Source: an uncultured Ruminococcus sp.
GTDB lineage: Bacteria; Bacillota; Clostridia; Oscillospirales; Ruminococcaceae
Length of the DNA stretch: 32,049 bases
Reading direction: 5' to 3'
Assembly (NCBI GenBank): GCA_900752785.1
Contig: CAADWP010000075.1
Coordinates: forward strand, 1 to 32,049
This document shows positions 1 through 7,192 of this stretch, one piece after another. Under the pieces are notes generated by a model. It searched no databases and was not told where the DNA came from. It was given only the letters and a program-made list of their open reading frames with translations. How positions within the stretch are numbered: the first letter of the stretch is position 1; each line of letters opens with the position of its first letter. The translations under genes and the position numbers were made by a program.

Positions 1-782
1 CTCTCGACGAATTTCTTGACCTGCTCCTCGACAAAACAGGCTATCTTGAATCTCTGAAAGCGCTTGAAAACGGCGATACCAAAATTGAAAACGTTGAGGA
101 ACTTCGTTCGTCTATAGTTCAGTATATGAACGAATCCGAAGAACCTACTCTCGGCGGATTTCTCGAGGAAGTCGCTCTCTATACCGAAGCCGACCGCGAC
201 GACGGAACAGACGACAAGGTAACGCTTATGACAATACACTCTGCCAAAGGTCTCGAATATGCCAATGTTTTTGTCGTAGGAATGGACGACGGAATTTTTC
301 CCAGTTCCCGTTCGCTTGACAGCGAAGAAGATCTTGAGGAAGAACGCCGCCTTGCTTATGTTGCTATAACCCGTGCCAAGAAACGCCTCTGCCTTACAAA
401 CGCAAGTCAGCGAATGCTTTTCGGACAGACGCAGAGGAACGTTACTTCACGTTTTATACGTGAAATAGGCAGCGAGCTTATAGAAAAACACGATAACGCC
501 GCCGCTATGAAAAACCGTCTTGCCCAGTCCGACAGCGCGGTAACCGAGGTGCATTCCTCTACACTTCAACAGCAGCTTGCCCGCAACAAAATGCTTTCGG
601 GAACAGCCCAAAAGGGAAATGTTACCTACGAGCCGGGCGAACGTGTTGCACATAATATATTTGGGGAAGGAACTATAATCTCGGCGAAAAAAATGTCAAA
701 CGACGCCATGCTGGAGATCGCCTTTGAAAAGGTCGGCACCAAAAAAATCATGGCGAACTTTGCGAAGCTAAAGAAACTATAA
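1..782 (+). CDS. pcrA: ATP-dependent DNA helicase PcrA/UvrD, C-terminal part (5' end outside window)
   Basis: The open frame runs in from the left edge (first whole codon at base 3) and encodes about 259 residues, so the gene is cut by the window, not truncated in the genome. It is a superfamily 1A 3'-5' helicase for repair and replication-fork maintenance. Seen: helicase motif V/Va region (VTLMTIHSAKGLEY), the GMDDGIFPS stretch, and motif VI (EERRLAYVAITRAKKRL). A polar spacer follows, then a C-terminal Tudor-like domain (YEPGERVAHNIFGEGTI to the end), which in PcrA is known to contact RNA polymerase. The Met at 126 is internal and not the start, because upstream codons continue the 2B-domain sequence (LDEFLDLLLDKTGYLESL). 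The pyruvate kinase gene follows after 36 bp and may be co-transcribed. Confidence 0.93.
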   Translation, partial: LDEFLDLLLDKTGYLESLKALENGDTKIENVEELRSSIVQYMNESEEPTLGGFLEEVALYTEADRDDGTDDKVTLMTIHSAKGLEYANVFVVGMDDGIFPSSRSLDSEEDLEEERRLAYVAITRAKKRLCLTNASQRMLFGQTQRNVTSRFIREIGSELIEKHDNAAAMKNRLAQSDSAVTEVHSSTLQQQLARNKMLSGTAQKGNVTYEPGERVAHNIFGEGTIISAKKMSNDAMLEIAFEKVGTKKIMANFAKLKKL

Positions 783-818
783 TTTTAATAAGCCGATTAA
801 GGCTGATTGGAGCTGTCT

Positions 819-2243
819 ATGAGAAAAACAAAGATTGTCTGTACTATCGGACCCGCCACCGACGACGAGAATATCATGCGCGAGCTTATGCTCGCAGGTA
901 TGAATGTTGCACGTTTTAATTTCTCTCACGGAGACTATGAGACGCACGAAAAACGTCTCCGCGTTATTGAAAAACTAAGAAAAGAACTGGATCTGCCTGT
1001 CGCTACCCTGCTTGACACAAAAGGTCCTGAGATCCGTCTCGGTAAATTTGCTGACAACAAACCCGTTGAAATTTTTGACGGCGACACCTTTACTCTCACG
1101 ACCGAAGATGTTCTGTGCGACAACAAGCGCGGCAGCATAAGCTTTAAAAAACTTCCCCGCGATGTAAGCATCGGCACAAGGATCCTTGTAAACGACGGAG
1201 TTATCGAGCTTGTTGCCGAAAAGGTCAGCAGCACCGATATAACCTGCCGTGTTATCCACGGTGGAATTCTCTCCAATAACAAGGGCATCAACGTCCCCGG
1301 AGTAAAGCTCTCTATGCCTTATCTTAGTGAAAGAGATATGGATGACCTTGAATTTGGTGCAAAAATGGGCTTTGATTTTATTGCCGCAAGCTTTGTACGC
1401 TCTGCCGCAGATATAAATTACATGAGAAAATTTACCCAGAGCCTTGGCTGGTATAACGTAAGGATCATCGCTAAAATCGAAAATACGGACGGTGTTGAAA
1501 ATATAGATGAAATTCTTGAAGCTGCCGACGGTATCATGGTCGCCAGAGGAGATATGGGCGTTGAAATACCGTTTGAACAGATACCCGCTATTCAGAAGTC
1601 TATTATCAAAAAGGCTTACAATGCGGGAAAACAGGTCGTTACCGCTACCCAGATGCTCGAATCAATGATTTCTAATCCACGTCCTACCCGTGCCGAGATA
1701 ACCGATGTTGCCAACGCTATATACGACGGCACAAGCGCTATCATGCTGTCGGGAGAAACAGCCGCAGGAGCATTTCCTGTCGAAGCGGTCAAGACTATGG
1801 CTCTGATCGCCGAAACTACGGAAAACAACATAAACTATAAGGCTCGGTTCTCCTCAAGACGCATGGAATCCGGCGGAAACATTGCCGAAGCTATTGCTCA
1901 TGCTACGGTCACAACTGCTCACGACCTTAACGCTAAGGCTATAATCACAGTTTCTCTCGGAGGACAAACGGCTCGTCTTATTTCAAAATACCGTCCGGAG
2001 TGTCCGATCATAAGCTGCACCATGAGCGATGTAGTATGCCGTCAGATGAACATGAGCTGGGGCGTTATACCGTTTATTATAGATGAAAAAACAAATACCG
2101 ACGACCTTTTTGCCGCAGCAGTTGAAGCCGCCGAGCTGCATCAGCTGGTTCAGGACGGAGATCTTGTAGCTATCACCGCAGGCGTTCCTCTCGGAATTTC
2201 AGGTACGACAAATCTCATGAAGGTTGAAAAAATCGGTAAATAA
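819..2243 (+). CDS. pyk: Pyruvate kinase
   Basis: Catalyses phosphoenolpyruvate + ADP to pyruvate + ATP, the last step of glycolysis, in the cytoplasm. Seen: the N-terminal KTKIVCTIGPA motif, MNVARFNFSHG, the active-site signature around IIAKIENTDGVENIDEIL with the catalytic Lys, the Mg-binding VARGDMGVEIP segment, TQMLESMI, and a C-terminal allosteric-type domain. The 474-residue length fits the short form without the extra PEP-utiliser C-domain found in Bacillus. I chose the ATG at 819 because GGAG lies 6 nt upstream (809-812); a TTG at 807 would overlap that ribosome binding site. Preceded by pcrA (36-bp gap). The long-hairpin element at 2257 begins 13 bp after the stop and may act as its transcription end. 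Confidence 0.95.
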   Translation: MRKTKIVCTIGPATDDENIMRELMLAGMNVARFNFSHGDYETHEKRLRVIEKLRKELDLPVATLLDTKGPEIRLGKFADNKPVEIFDGDTFTLTTEDVLCDNKRGSISFKKLPRDVSIGTRILVNDGVIELVAEKVSSTDITCRVIHGGILSNNKGINVPGVKLSMPYLSERDMDDLEFGAKMGFDFIAASFVRSAADINYMRKFTQSLGWYNVRIIAKIENTDGVENIDEILEAADGIMVARGDMGVEIPFEQIPAIQKSIIKKAYNAGKQVVTATQMLESMISNPRPTRAEITDVANAIYDGTSAIMLSGETAAGAFPVEAVKTMALIAETTENNINYKARFSSRRMESGGNIAEAIAHATVTTAHDLNAKAIITVSLGGQTARLISKYRPECPIISCTMSDVVCRQMNMSWGVIPFIIDEKTNTDDLFAAAVEAAELHQLVQDGDLVAITAGVPLGISGTTNLMKVEKIGK

Positions 2244-2256
2244 CATTTATAGATCT

Positions 2257-2442
2257 TACCCCTTTTTATACTCGCCTCTATTACAAAATATCCAGTAATG
2301 CTGACATAAATTTTGTCTGTCTGCGTTGTCGTCGTCACCATACGCCAGTATGCTTTCCTCCTCCGCCTTGACATACAAAATTTCTGCTTACGCATCCTTT
2401 AGACATTTTGCAATAGAAGCGAGTATATAACGAAAAGGGGTA
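2257..2442. repeat. Long-hairpin (MITE-like) element E1
   Basis: A 186-bp quasi-palindrome bounded by TACCCCTTTT and AAAAGGGGTA. The left arm (2259-2288) matches the reverse complement of the right arm (2407-2440) over about 30 bp except for one indel and single mismatches. A second inner inverted match (AAATTTTGT against ACAAAATTT) continues the stem. The apex, 2321-2370, carries CTGCGTT, then CCATACGCCAGTATGC (2338-2353), then GCCTTG. Elements E2 and E3 share this apex, whereas the arms of E1 are unrelated to theirs. TA at both ends could be a target duplication or part of the palindrome. No coding potential. Located 13 bp after pyk. Confidence 0.8.
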
Positions 2443-2531
2443 AAAATATTACAAAAAATCCTTATTTCACAATAAAATGTTACAAAAAAGATACAAATTC
2501 AGACGATTCCGTAATAACATTCCCGAAAAGG

Positions 2532-2560
2532 TTGACTTTTCCGACTATTGCTGTTAAAAT
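2532..2560 (+). promoter_or_regulatory. Sigma-A promoter for the PASTA kinase-like gene
   Basis: TTGACT at 2532-2537 and TAAAAT at 2555-2560 with a 17-bp spacer. A perfect-length stem-loop (CCTGTTTGC 2571-2579 with GCAGACAGG 2584-2592, one G-T pair) lies at the expected transcription start and may stabilise the 5' end of the mRNA. It ends 16 nt before the AAAGGAGGAG ribosome binding site. Confidence 0.7.
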
Positions 2561-2621
2561 AAATATGATGCCTGTTTGCGCCCGCAGACAGGAATAATTT
2601 CCAGTTAAAGGAGGAGCGGCT

Positions 2622-4589
2622 TTGGGAGAACGTAAATACTGTTACAGATGTATGGAAAAATACGACAGCCTGCTTCATGTATGCCCTAACTGCGGCTATG
2701 ACGAAAACACTCCTCATAACCCTATGTATATAATACCCGGTACTGTACTCCATGACAGGTATCTTATTGGTATTCTTCTTGATTATAACGGCGAAGGAGC
2801 TACCTATGTCGGTCATGACATATCTACGGGATGCAGAGTCATGCTGAGAGAATATATGCCCGTTAACCTCTGCACAAGAGTAAAAGGTAAAGCCATTATC
2901 AGCGTAAATTATAACAACCTTGCAAAATACAAGGCTTTTATGGCCGAGTATACAGAGCTTAATAAATCTCTCGCAAGACTGAGGAATGATTCAAATATAA
3001 ATCCTGTTCTCGATATGTTTGCCGAGAATAATACGACCTATACTGTTTTTGAGTACATCGAAGGCGTAAAAATTCTGGATTATCTGAAGGATAATGCAGG
3101 CGAACTGAATTGGGAGCAGGTCTCTAAAATTTTTCCGCCGCTGTTTACAACTATCGGAAGGCTTCACAATGCAGGCATAATCCACCGGGCTATCAGTCCC
3201 GATACGGTATATATAACCGATAAAGGCGAACTGAGGCTCTCAGGCTTCTGCGTTTCAGCCGTAAGAACAGCCAATGCAGGGTTAGAATACGAGCTTTTTA
3301 AAGGCTATGCTGCCCCCGAACAATATTCTGCAAGCAGCAGCAGCCGTCAAGGCTCATGGACAGACGTTTACGGTATATGCGCATTGCTGTACCGCGCGCT
3401 TACGGGATGTATGCCCGTAGATTCGGTAAGCCGTCTCAAACATGACGATCTATGCGAACCATGCATGCTTAACGCCAATATACCTCAACATGTTTCACGC
3501 GTTATCATGGAAGGTATGAACCTTTCAGGCAGGGATCGTATTCAAACTATAACTGAACTTGTTACAAGATTATTTGAACAGCCTGCAGTAATAAAAAATA
3601 TCGCTTCTGTTCCTCCCGTTGATAACTATGGAAATAATTACCGCGAACAAAATGACTATGGTTATCCTCAGCAGCCGAACATACAGCCATATCCCCCCGC
3701 AGATTATCCGCCTCCGCAGAATTACGGCTATAACGATCCGCACGGATATTATGATGACAGAGAAGAAGAACGCTACAAATACGAAAAGGTAAATACTGTA
3801 GACAGGATCAAGGTTCCCGTCATAATCGGAATACTTCTTCTGGCTATTCTCATGATAATTATCGGAGTTATTATCAGCATTCTCCGCGAGCCGAACTCGG
3901 GAACACGTTCAAGCTCGGAAGCGTCGTCGGAAACAAACAACGTAGTTTCCGGAACTGCTGACACAACCGAGGAAACAGAGCCAAAGGATACCGAAGTGCC
4001 TGACCTTGTAGGAAAATTCTATACGCCTACAAAAGAAAAATGGAAAGAATTCTTGACCCTCGACCCAACTTATGAATATAACGACGAACATGATAACGAT
4101 ATGATAATCGAGCAGTCTATTGAAAAAGGCGAAATGGTTTCAAAGGGTTCAGTCATCAGAGTCACTGTCAGCAAAGGTAAGGAATCTGCGATAATCCCTG
4201 ATTTCAGCGGTCAGACTGTTGAACAGTATAAGCTCCGTCTGGAACAGGCAGGCTTTACAGAAGCAAATTATCAATTCACTGAAGCTCAGTCATATCAGTA
4301 TGGCGTTCCGAATTCCGTTATCGGACTTGAGGTAGACGGAAAATCGGTTACTCCGGGAACATCTTACAGCAAAAAGAACAGCAAAAAACTTATTATTTAC
4401 TATATTTCCAAGAACGCTGTCCAACCTACCGAGGCTCCGCCTGTTTCAACCGAGGCTGTACCGCCTATTGTAACAACCGAACCTCCTGTGGTAACAGAAC
4501 CTCCCCCGGTGCCCACTGAAATAGTAACGGAACCATCGCAGCCAACCGACGCTCCGCCTGATGTTCCTCCGGAATACGGTCAGTGGTAA
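2622..4589 (+). CDS. Zinc-ribbon / Ser-Thr kinase-like / PASTA membrane protein (predicted pseudokinase)
   Basis: 655 residues. TTG start supported by AAAGGAGGAG seven bases upstream. Order: a zinc ribbon with Cys7, Cys10, Cys21, Cys24; a protein-kinase-like fold at about 40-315; a Pro/Tyr-rich linker; one membrane helix at about 395-418; two PASTA-like repeats at about 450-590; and a Pro/Thr-rich tail ending in YGQW. PASTA kinases sense muropeptides or lipid II and phosphorylate division and wall proteins. Here the ATP-anchoring Lys position is Arg76 (VMLREYMP instead of the usual IKEYFP), the HRD Asp is Ala190 (IIHRAISPD), and the DFG Asp is Ser207 (LRLSGF). The APE-like GYAAPEQY is kept. 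I infer a catalytically dead sensor or scaffold. A genuine alternative is non-canonical nucleotide chemistry. It is monocistronic, with its own promoter and terminator. Confidence 0.85.
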   Translation: MGERKYCYRCMEKYDSLLHVCPNCGYDENTPHNPMYIIPGTVLHDRYLIGILLDYNGEGATYVGHDISTGCRVMLREYMPVNLCTRVKGKAIISVNYNNLAKYKAFMAEYTELNKSLARLRNDSNINPVLDMFAENNTTYTVFEYIEGVKILDYLKDNAGELNWEQVSKIFPPLFTTIGRLHNAGIIHRAISPDTVYITDKGELRLSGFCVSAVRTANAGLEYELFKGYAAPEQYSASSSSRQGSWTDVYGICALLYRALTGCMPVDSVSRLKHDDLCEPCMLNANIPQHVSRVIMEGMNLSGRDRIQTITELVTRLFEQPAVIKNIASVPPVDNYGNNYREQNDYGYPQQPNIQPYPPADYPPPQNYGYNDPHGYYDDREEERYKYEKVNTVDRIKVPVIIGILLLAILMIIIGVIISILREPNSGTRSSSEASSETNNVVSGTADTTEETEPKDTEVPDLVGKFYTPTKEKWKEFLTLDPTYEYNDEHDNDMIIEQSIEKGEMVSKGSVIRVTVSKGKESAIIPDFSGQTVEQYKLRLEQAGFTEANYQFTEAQSYQYGVPNSVIGLEVDGKSVTPGTSYSKKNSKKLIIYYISKNAVQPTEAPPVSTEAVPPIVTTEPPVVTEPPPVPTEIVTEPSQPTDAPPDVPPEYGQW

Positions 4590-4601
4590 TAAATAAAAAC
4601 T

Positions 4602-4632
4602 AAAACGGACGGCTTTAAACCGTCCGTTTTTT
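4602..4632 (+). terminator. Rho-independent terminator
   Basis: Stem AAAACGGACGG (4602-4612) with CCGTCCGTTTT (4620-4630), 7-nt loop, followed by T residues. It sits 12 bp after the kinase-like gene and directly abuts the convergent small gene, so it may terminate in both directions. Confidence 0.85.
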
Positions 4633-4874
4633 CATTCTTTATACTGTTTTTCCAGCCATTTTATCATTGAATCAAAGCCTTCCTGAGTTCTCTCAAACTC
4701 TGCTTCATTTTCGATCTTTGCCTTCATGGAACAAAGTCTGCCATGCCATGTCATGCATTTCAGTTTTTCGCCTGTAATGATCTTATAGGAAAAATCCTTT
4801 CTGCTTCCCGAATAATCGTTTCCGCAGTCAAAATAATAAAACTTTGGTATTTCAAATATTTCAGATACGCTCAT
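4632..4874 (-). CDS. Small protein of unknown function (80 aa), coupled to the HAD gene
   Basis: I do not recognise this protein. It is 80 residues, soluble, rich in aromatic and charged residues (FYYFDCGNDYSGSRKDFSYKI near the N-terminus; a C-terminal helix FDSMIKWLEKQYKE). It has no signal peptide or membrane segment. Its ATG overlaps the stop of the upstream HAD gene as ATGA (4871-4874), so it is probably translationally coupled and the third gene of the glgA operon. It ends right at the shared terminator at 4602-4632. Tight coupling supports a real gene. Function open. Confidence 0.65.
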   Translation of the reverse strand: MSVSEIFEIPKFYYFDCGNDYSGSRKDFSYKIITGEKLKCMTWHGRLCSMKAKIENEAEFERTQEGFDSMIKWLEKQYKE

Positions 4875-5536
4875 TCAACTGCTTCTCCTTCAAAAAAATC
4901 AATCGCCTTATCAAGACTTTCATAAACAGCGCTTAGAAACGGCATTATATCACCGTCAGGCTGTGAAAGATCAGGGATCATTATCGTTTTGCAGCCCGCC
5001 GCATATGCTGACCTTAATCCGTTCGGAGAATCCTCGAAAGCCGCGCATTCCTCGGGGAGCAGGTTTAATTCAGCTGCAGCCCGAAGATAAATATCCGGAT
5101 CCGGCTTACCGTTTTTTACCATATCTCCGCATATTACCGCATCAAAACGTTCCAAAGCTCCGATCATGCCAAGATACTTATTTGTACGATGACGGTCTGT
5201 AGCCGTAGCTACCGCGATCTTATATCCATTATTTTTCAAATAGTCAATAAGCTCGAAAAGTCCTTTTTTAACTTCAAAGCCATTTTCGTCGATATACTTT
5301 TCCATAATATCAAGCCGCCGTGCGCGTATTTCATCAAAAGGAAATTCCTCCCCGAAAACAGCCTTGAATTTCGGACGTGAATATTTGCTCGCAAGACTTC
5401 GAGAATCAAGTATATGCTCTGTAGTCATCTCATAACCATAATCGGCAGCAGCCTGCTTCCAGAAACGCATAAACAGCTTTTCTGTATCAAGCATAAGACC
5501 GTCCATATCAAAAATTGCGCCTTTAATTCTGTGCAT
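4871..5536 (-). CDS. HAD-superfamily hydrolase, beta-phosphoglucomutase-like
   Basis: 221 residues, the usual length of the subfamily IA HAD with a helical cap. Seen: nucleophile motif DMDG with Asp10 and Asp12 (GAIFDMDGLMLDTEKL), the Thr of motif II in VATATDRH, Lys in motif III (CGDMVKNGKPDPDIY), and acidic motif IV (AFEDSPNGLRSAYAAG). The GKPDPDIYL and EDSPNG signatures are typical of sugar-phosphate phosphatases and beta-phosphoglucomutases. It starts 6 bp after glgA, so a role in glycogen or maltodextrin sugar-phosphate handling is likely, but the substrate cannot be read from the sequence. Confidence 0.85.
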   Translation of the reverse strand: MHRIKGAIFDMDGLMLDTEKLFMRFWKQAAADYGYEMTTEHILDSRSLASKYSRPKFKAVFGEEFPFDEIRARRLDIMEKYIDENGFEVKKGLFELIDYLKNNGYKIAVATATDRHRTNKYLGMIGALERFDAVICGDMVKNGKPDPDIYLRAAAELNLLPEECAAFEDSPNGLRSAYAAGCKTIMIPDLSQPDGDIMPFLSAVYESLDKAIDFFEGEAVE

Positions 5537-5542
5537 AAGAGA

Positions 5543-6997
5543 TCACCAGTTAATCATCCAATCGTACATTCCCTCATACTGCCTTGCAGAACTGTTCCAC
5601 GAAAAATCTGCTTTCATTCCGCGCTGTACCATTTTATCCCATTCGCTGCGGTGATCGTAATAAACGCTCTTTGAATAATTAATAACGCCCAGCATCTCAT
5701 CGCCGTTATAATTTGCAAAGGAGAAGCCTGTTCCCGTACCGTCAAATTCGTTGTAAGGCACGACGGTATCTTTCAATCCGCCTGTTTCACGGACGATAGG
5801 CACTGTACCGTACCTCAGTGAAATAAGCTGAGTAAGTCCGCACGGCTCAAAGAGAGAAGGCATGAGCATTGTGTCCGCTGCGGCATAAAGCTTATGTGCA
5901 AGCGTATCCGAATAAAGAATATTTGCGGAAACACGATCGGGATATTTCCAACGATAATGCTTAAACATATTTTCATATCTCGGATCTCCGGTTCCTATAA
6001 CAACGAACTGGGTAAATTCATCACAGATGCGCTCAATAGCATAATTTACCAGATCGAGTCCTTTCTGATCGGTCAGGCGAGAAATTATGGCGATCATATA
6101 TTTATCCTTATCGACAGGCAGACCAAGCTCCTCCTGCAGCTTTTCCTTGTTTATCGCTTTCTTCTCCTTAAAGTTATCGGCGTTGTATTCAACAAAGATC
6201 TGCTTATCGTTTGACGGGTCGAACACATTGTAATCAATGCCGTTTACAATTCCTCTGAGAGACGCGGAACGCGCACGAAGAAGACCGTCAAGCTGCTCGC
6301 CGTAAAAAGGATATTTTATCTCCTCGGCATATGTCTCGGAAACGGTAGTGATATAATCCGCATATACCAGTCCGCCCTTCAGCATATTTGCATCCTTATG
6401 AAATTCAAGCTTGTCGGGAGTAAACATATAATCCGGAAGCGCCGTATTATACTTAAACGTATCAATATTCCAAACTCCCTGAAATTTAAGATTATGAATA
6501 GTCATTATCGTCTTTGTCGAACTGAAAAAGGGATTTGTCGCAAAGGCTGTATGAAGAAATACAGGGATCAGCGAAGCCTGCCAGTCATGACAGTGAATGA
6601 TATCAGGACGGAAGCCTATAACCGGAAGAATCGCAAGAACCGCCTTTGAAAAGAAAGTAAAACGCTCGATGTCCCATTTAAGATCCGATGAATAAGGAGT
6701 ACCGCATTTAAAATAATATTCATTATCCACAAAATAAAACTTTATGCCGCAATACTCGTACTCCATTATTCCGACATGAAGCTTATCCTTTCTCATGCCG
6801 TAATCCATATAGAAATTGGTCACATATCTGAAACTGTTTCTGTATTTTTCGGGAATACAAGTATAATTAGGCATAACGACCCTCACATCATACTCGCTTT
6901 TATTAAGATACTTTGGCAGCGCACCCACCACATCGGCAAGACCGCCCGTTTTTATAAACGGTACGCATTCCGAAGCGGCAAATATAATATTTTTCAT
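5543..6997 (-). CDS. glgA: Glycogen (starch) synthase, ADP-glucose type
   Basis: 484 residues, GT5 family: transfers glucose from ADP-glucose to the non-reducing end of alpha-1,4-glucan in the cytoplasm. Seen: the ADP-glucose-binding KTGGLADVVGALP motif at residues 16-28 after MKNIIFAASECVPF; HCHDWQ of the N-terminal Rossmann domain; NGIDYNVFDP; ISRLTDQKGLDL; and the C-terminal donor site PSLFEPCGLTQL followed by RETGGLKDTV. Start supported by AAGGAGT upstream. First gene of a three-gene operon (HAD gene 6 bp downstream). Other glycogen genes (glgC, glgB, glgP) are not in the window. Confidence 0.95.
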   Translation of the reverse strand: MKNIIFAASECVPFIKTGGLADVVGALPKYLNKSEYDVRVVMPNYTCIPEKYRNSFRYVTNFYMDYGMRKDKLHVGIMEYEYCGIKFYFVDNEYYFKCGTPYSSDLKWDIERFTFFSKAVLAILPVIGFRPDIIHCHDWQASLIPVFLHTAFATNPFFSSTKTIMTIHNLKFQGVWNIDTFKYNTALPDYMFTPDKLEFHKDANMLKGGLVYADYITTVSETYAEEIKYPFYGEQLDGLLRARSASLRGIVNGIDYNVFDPSNDKQIFVEYNADNFKEKKAINKEKLQEELGLPVDKDKYMIAIISRLTDQKGLDLVNYAIERICDEFTQFVVIGTGDPRYENMFKHYRWKYPDRVSANILYSDTLAHKLYAAADTMLMPSLFEPCGLTQLISLRYGTVPIVRETGGLKDTVVPYNEFDGTGTGFSFANYNGDEMLGVINYSKSVYYDHRSEWDKMVQRGMKADFSWNSSARQYEGMYDWMINW

Positions 6998-7059
6998 GGC
7001 ATTTACTCCTTAAATCTTTCAAAATTCAAGTATTGTACAATTACAATCCTTCATAATAT

Positions 7060-7088
7060 ATTATATACCAAAAATCAGTTTAAGTCAA
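7060..7088 (-). promoter_or_regulatory. Sigma-A promoter of the glgA operon
   Basis: On the minus strand TTGACT (7088-7083) and TATAAT (7065-7060) are separated by 17 bp, followed by a leader of about 55 nt. The leader holds a small palindrome (TTGTACAA, around 7033-7040) of unknown meaning. Confidence 0.75.
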
Positions 7089-7115
7089 GACAAAAATATA
7101 AAAATTGCACAAGGC

Positions 7116-7153
7116 GAACAAAAAGGAGCGCTCTTACTTTTAAGAGCGCTCCT
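7116..7153 (-). terminator. Rho-independent terminator of purL
   Basis: 12-bp perfect stem: AGGAGCGCTCTT (7124-7135) with AAGAGCGCTCCT (7142-7153), 6-nt loop. On the minus strand it is followed by TTTTTGTT. It lies about 40 bp past the purL stop and just upstream of the glgA promoter. Confidence 0.88.
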
Positions 7154-7192
7154 CTGCATATCATATTTTTGCGGTATGCATCTGCCTAACGA

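Noticed and set aside
126..782. Met at 126 as a true start of a short helicase protein
   Set aside because: The frame continues upstream to the window edge with PcrA sequence and there is no ribosome binding site at 126.
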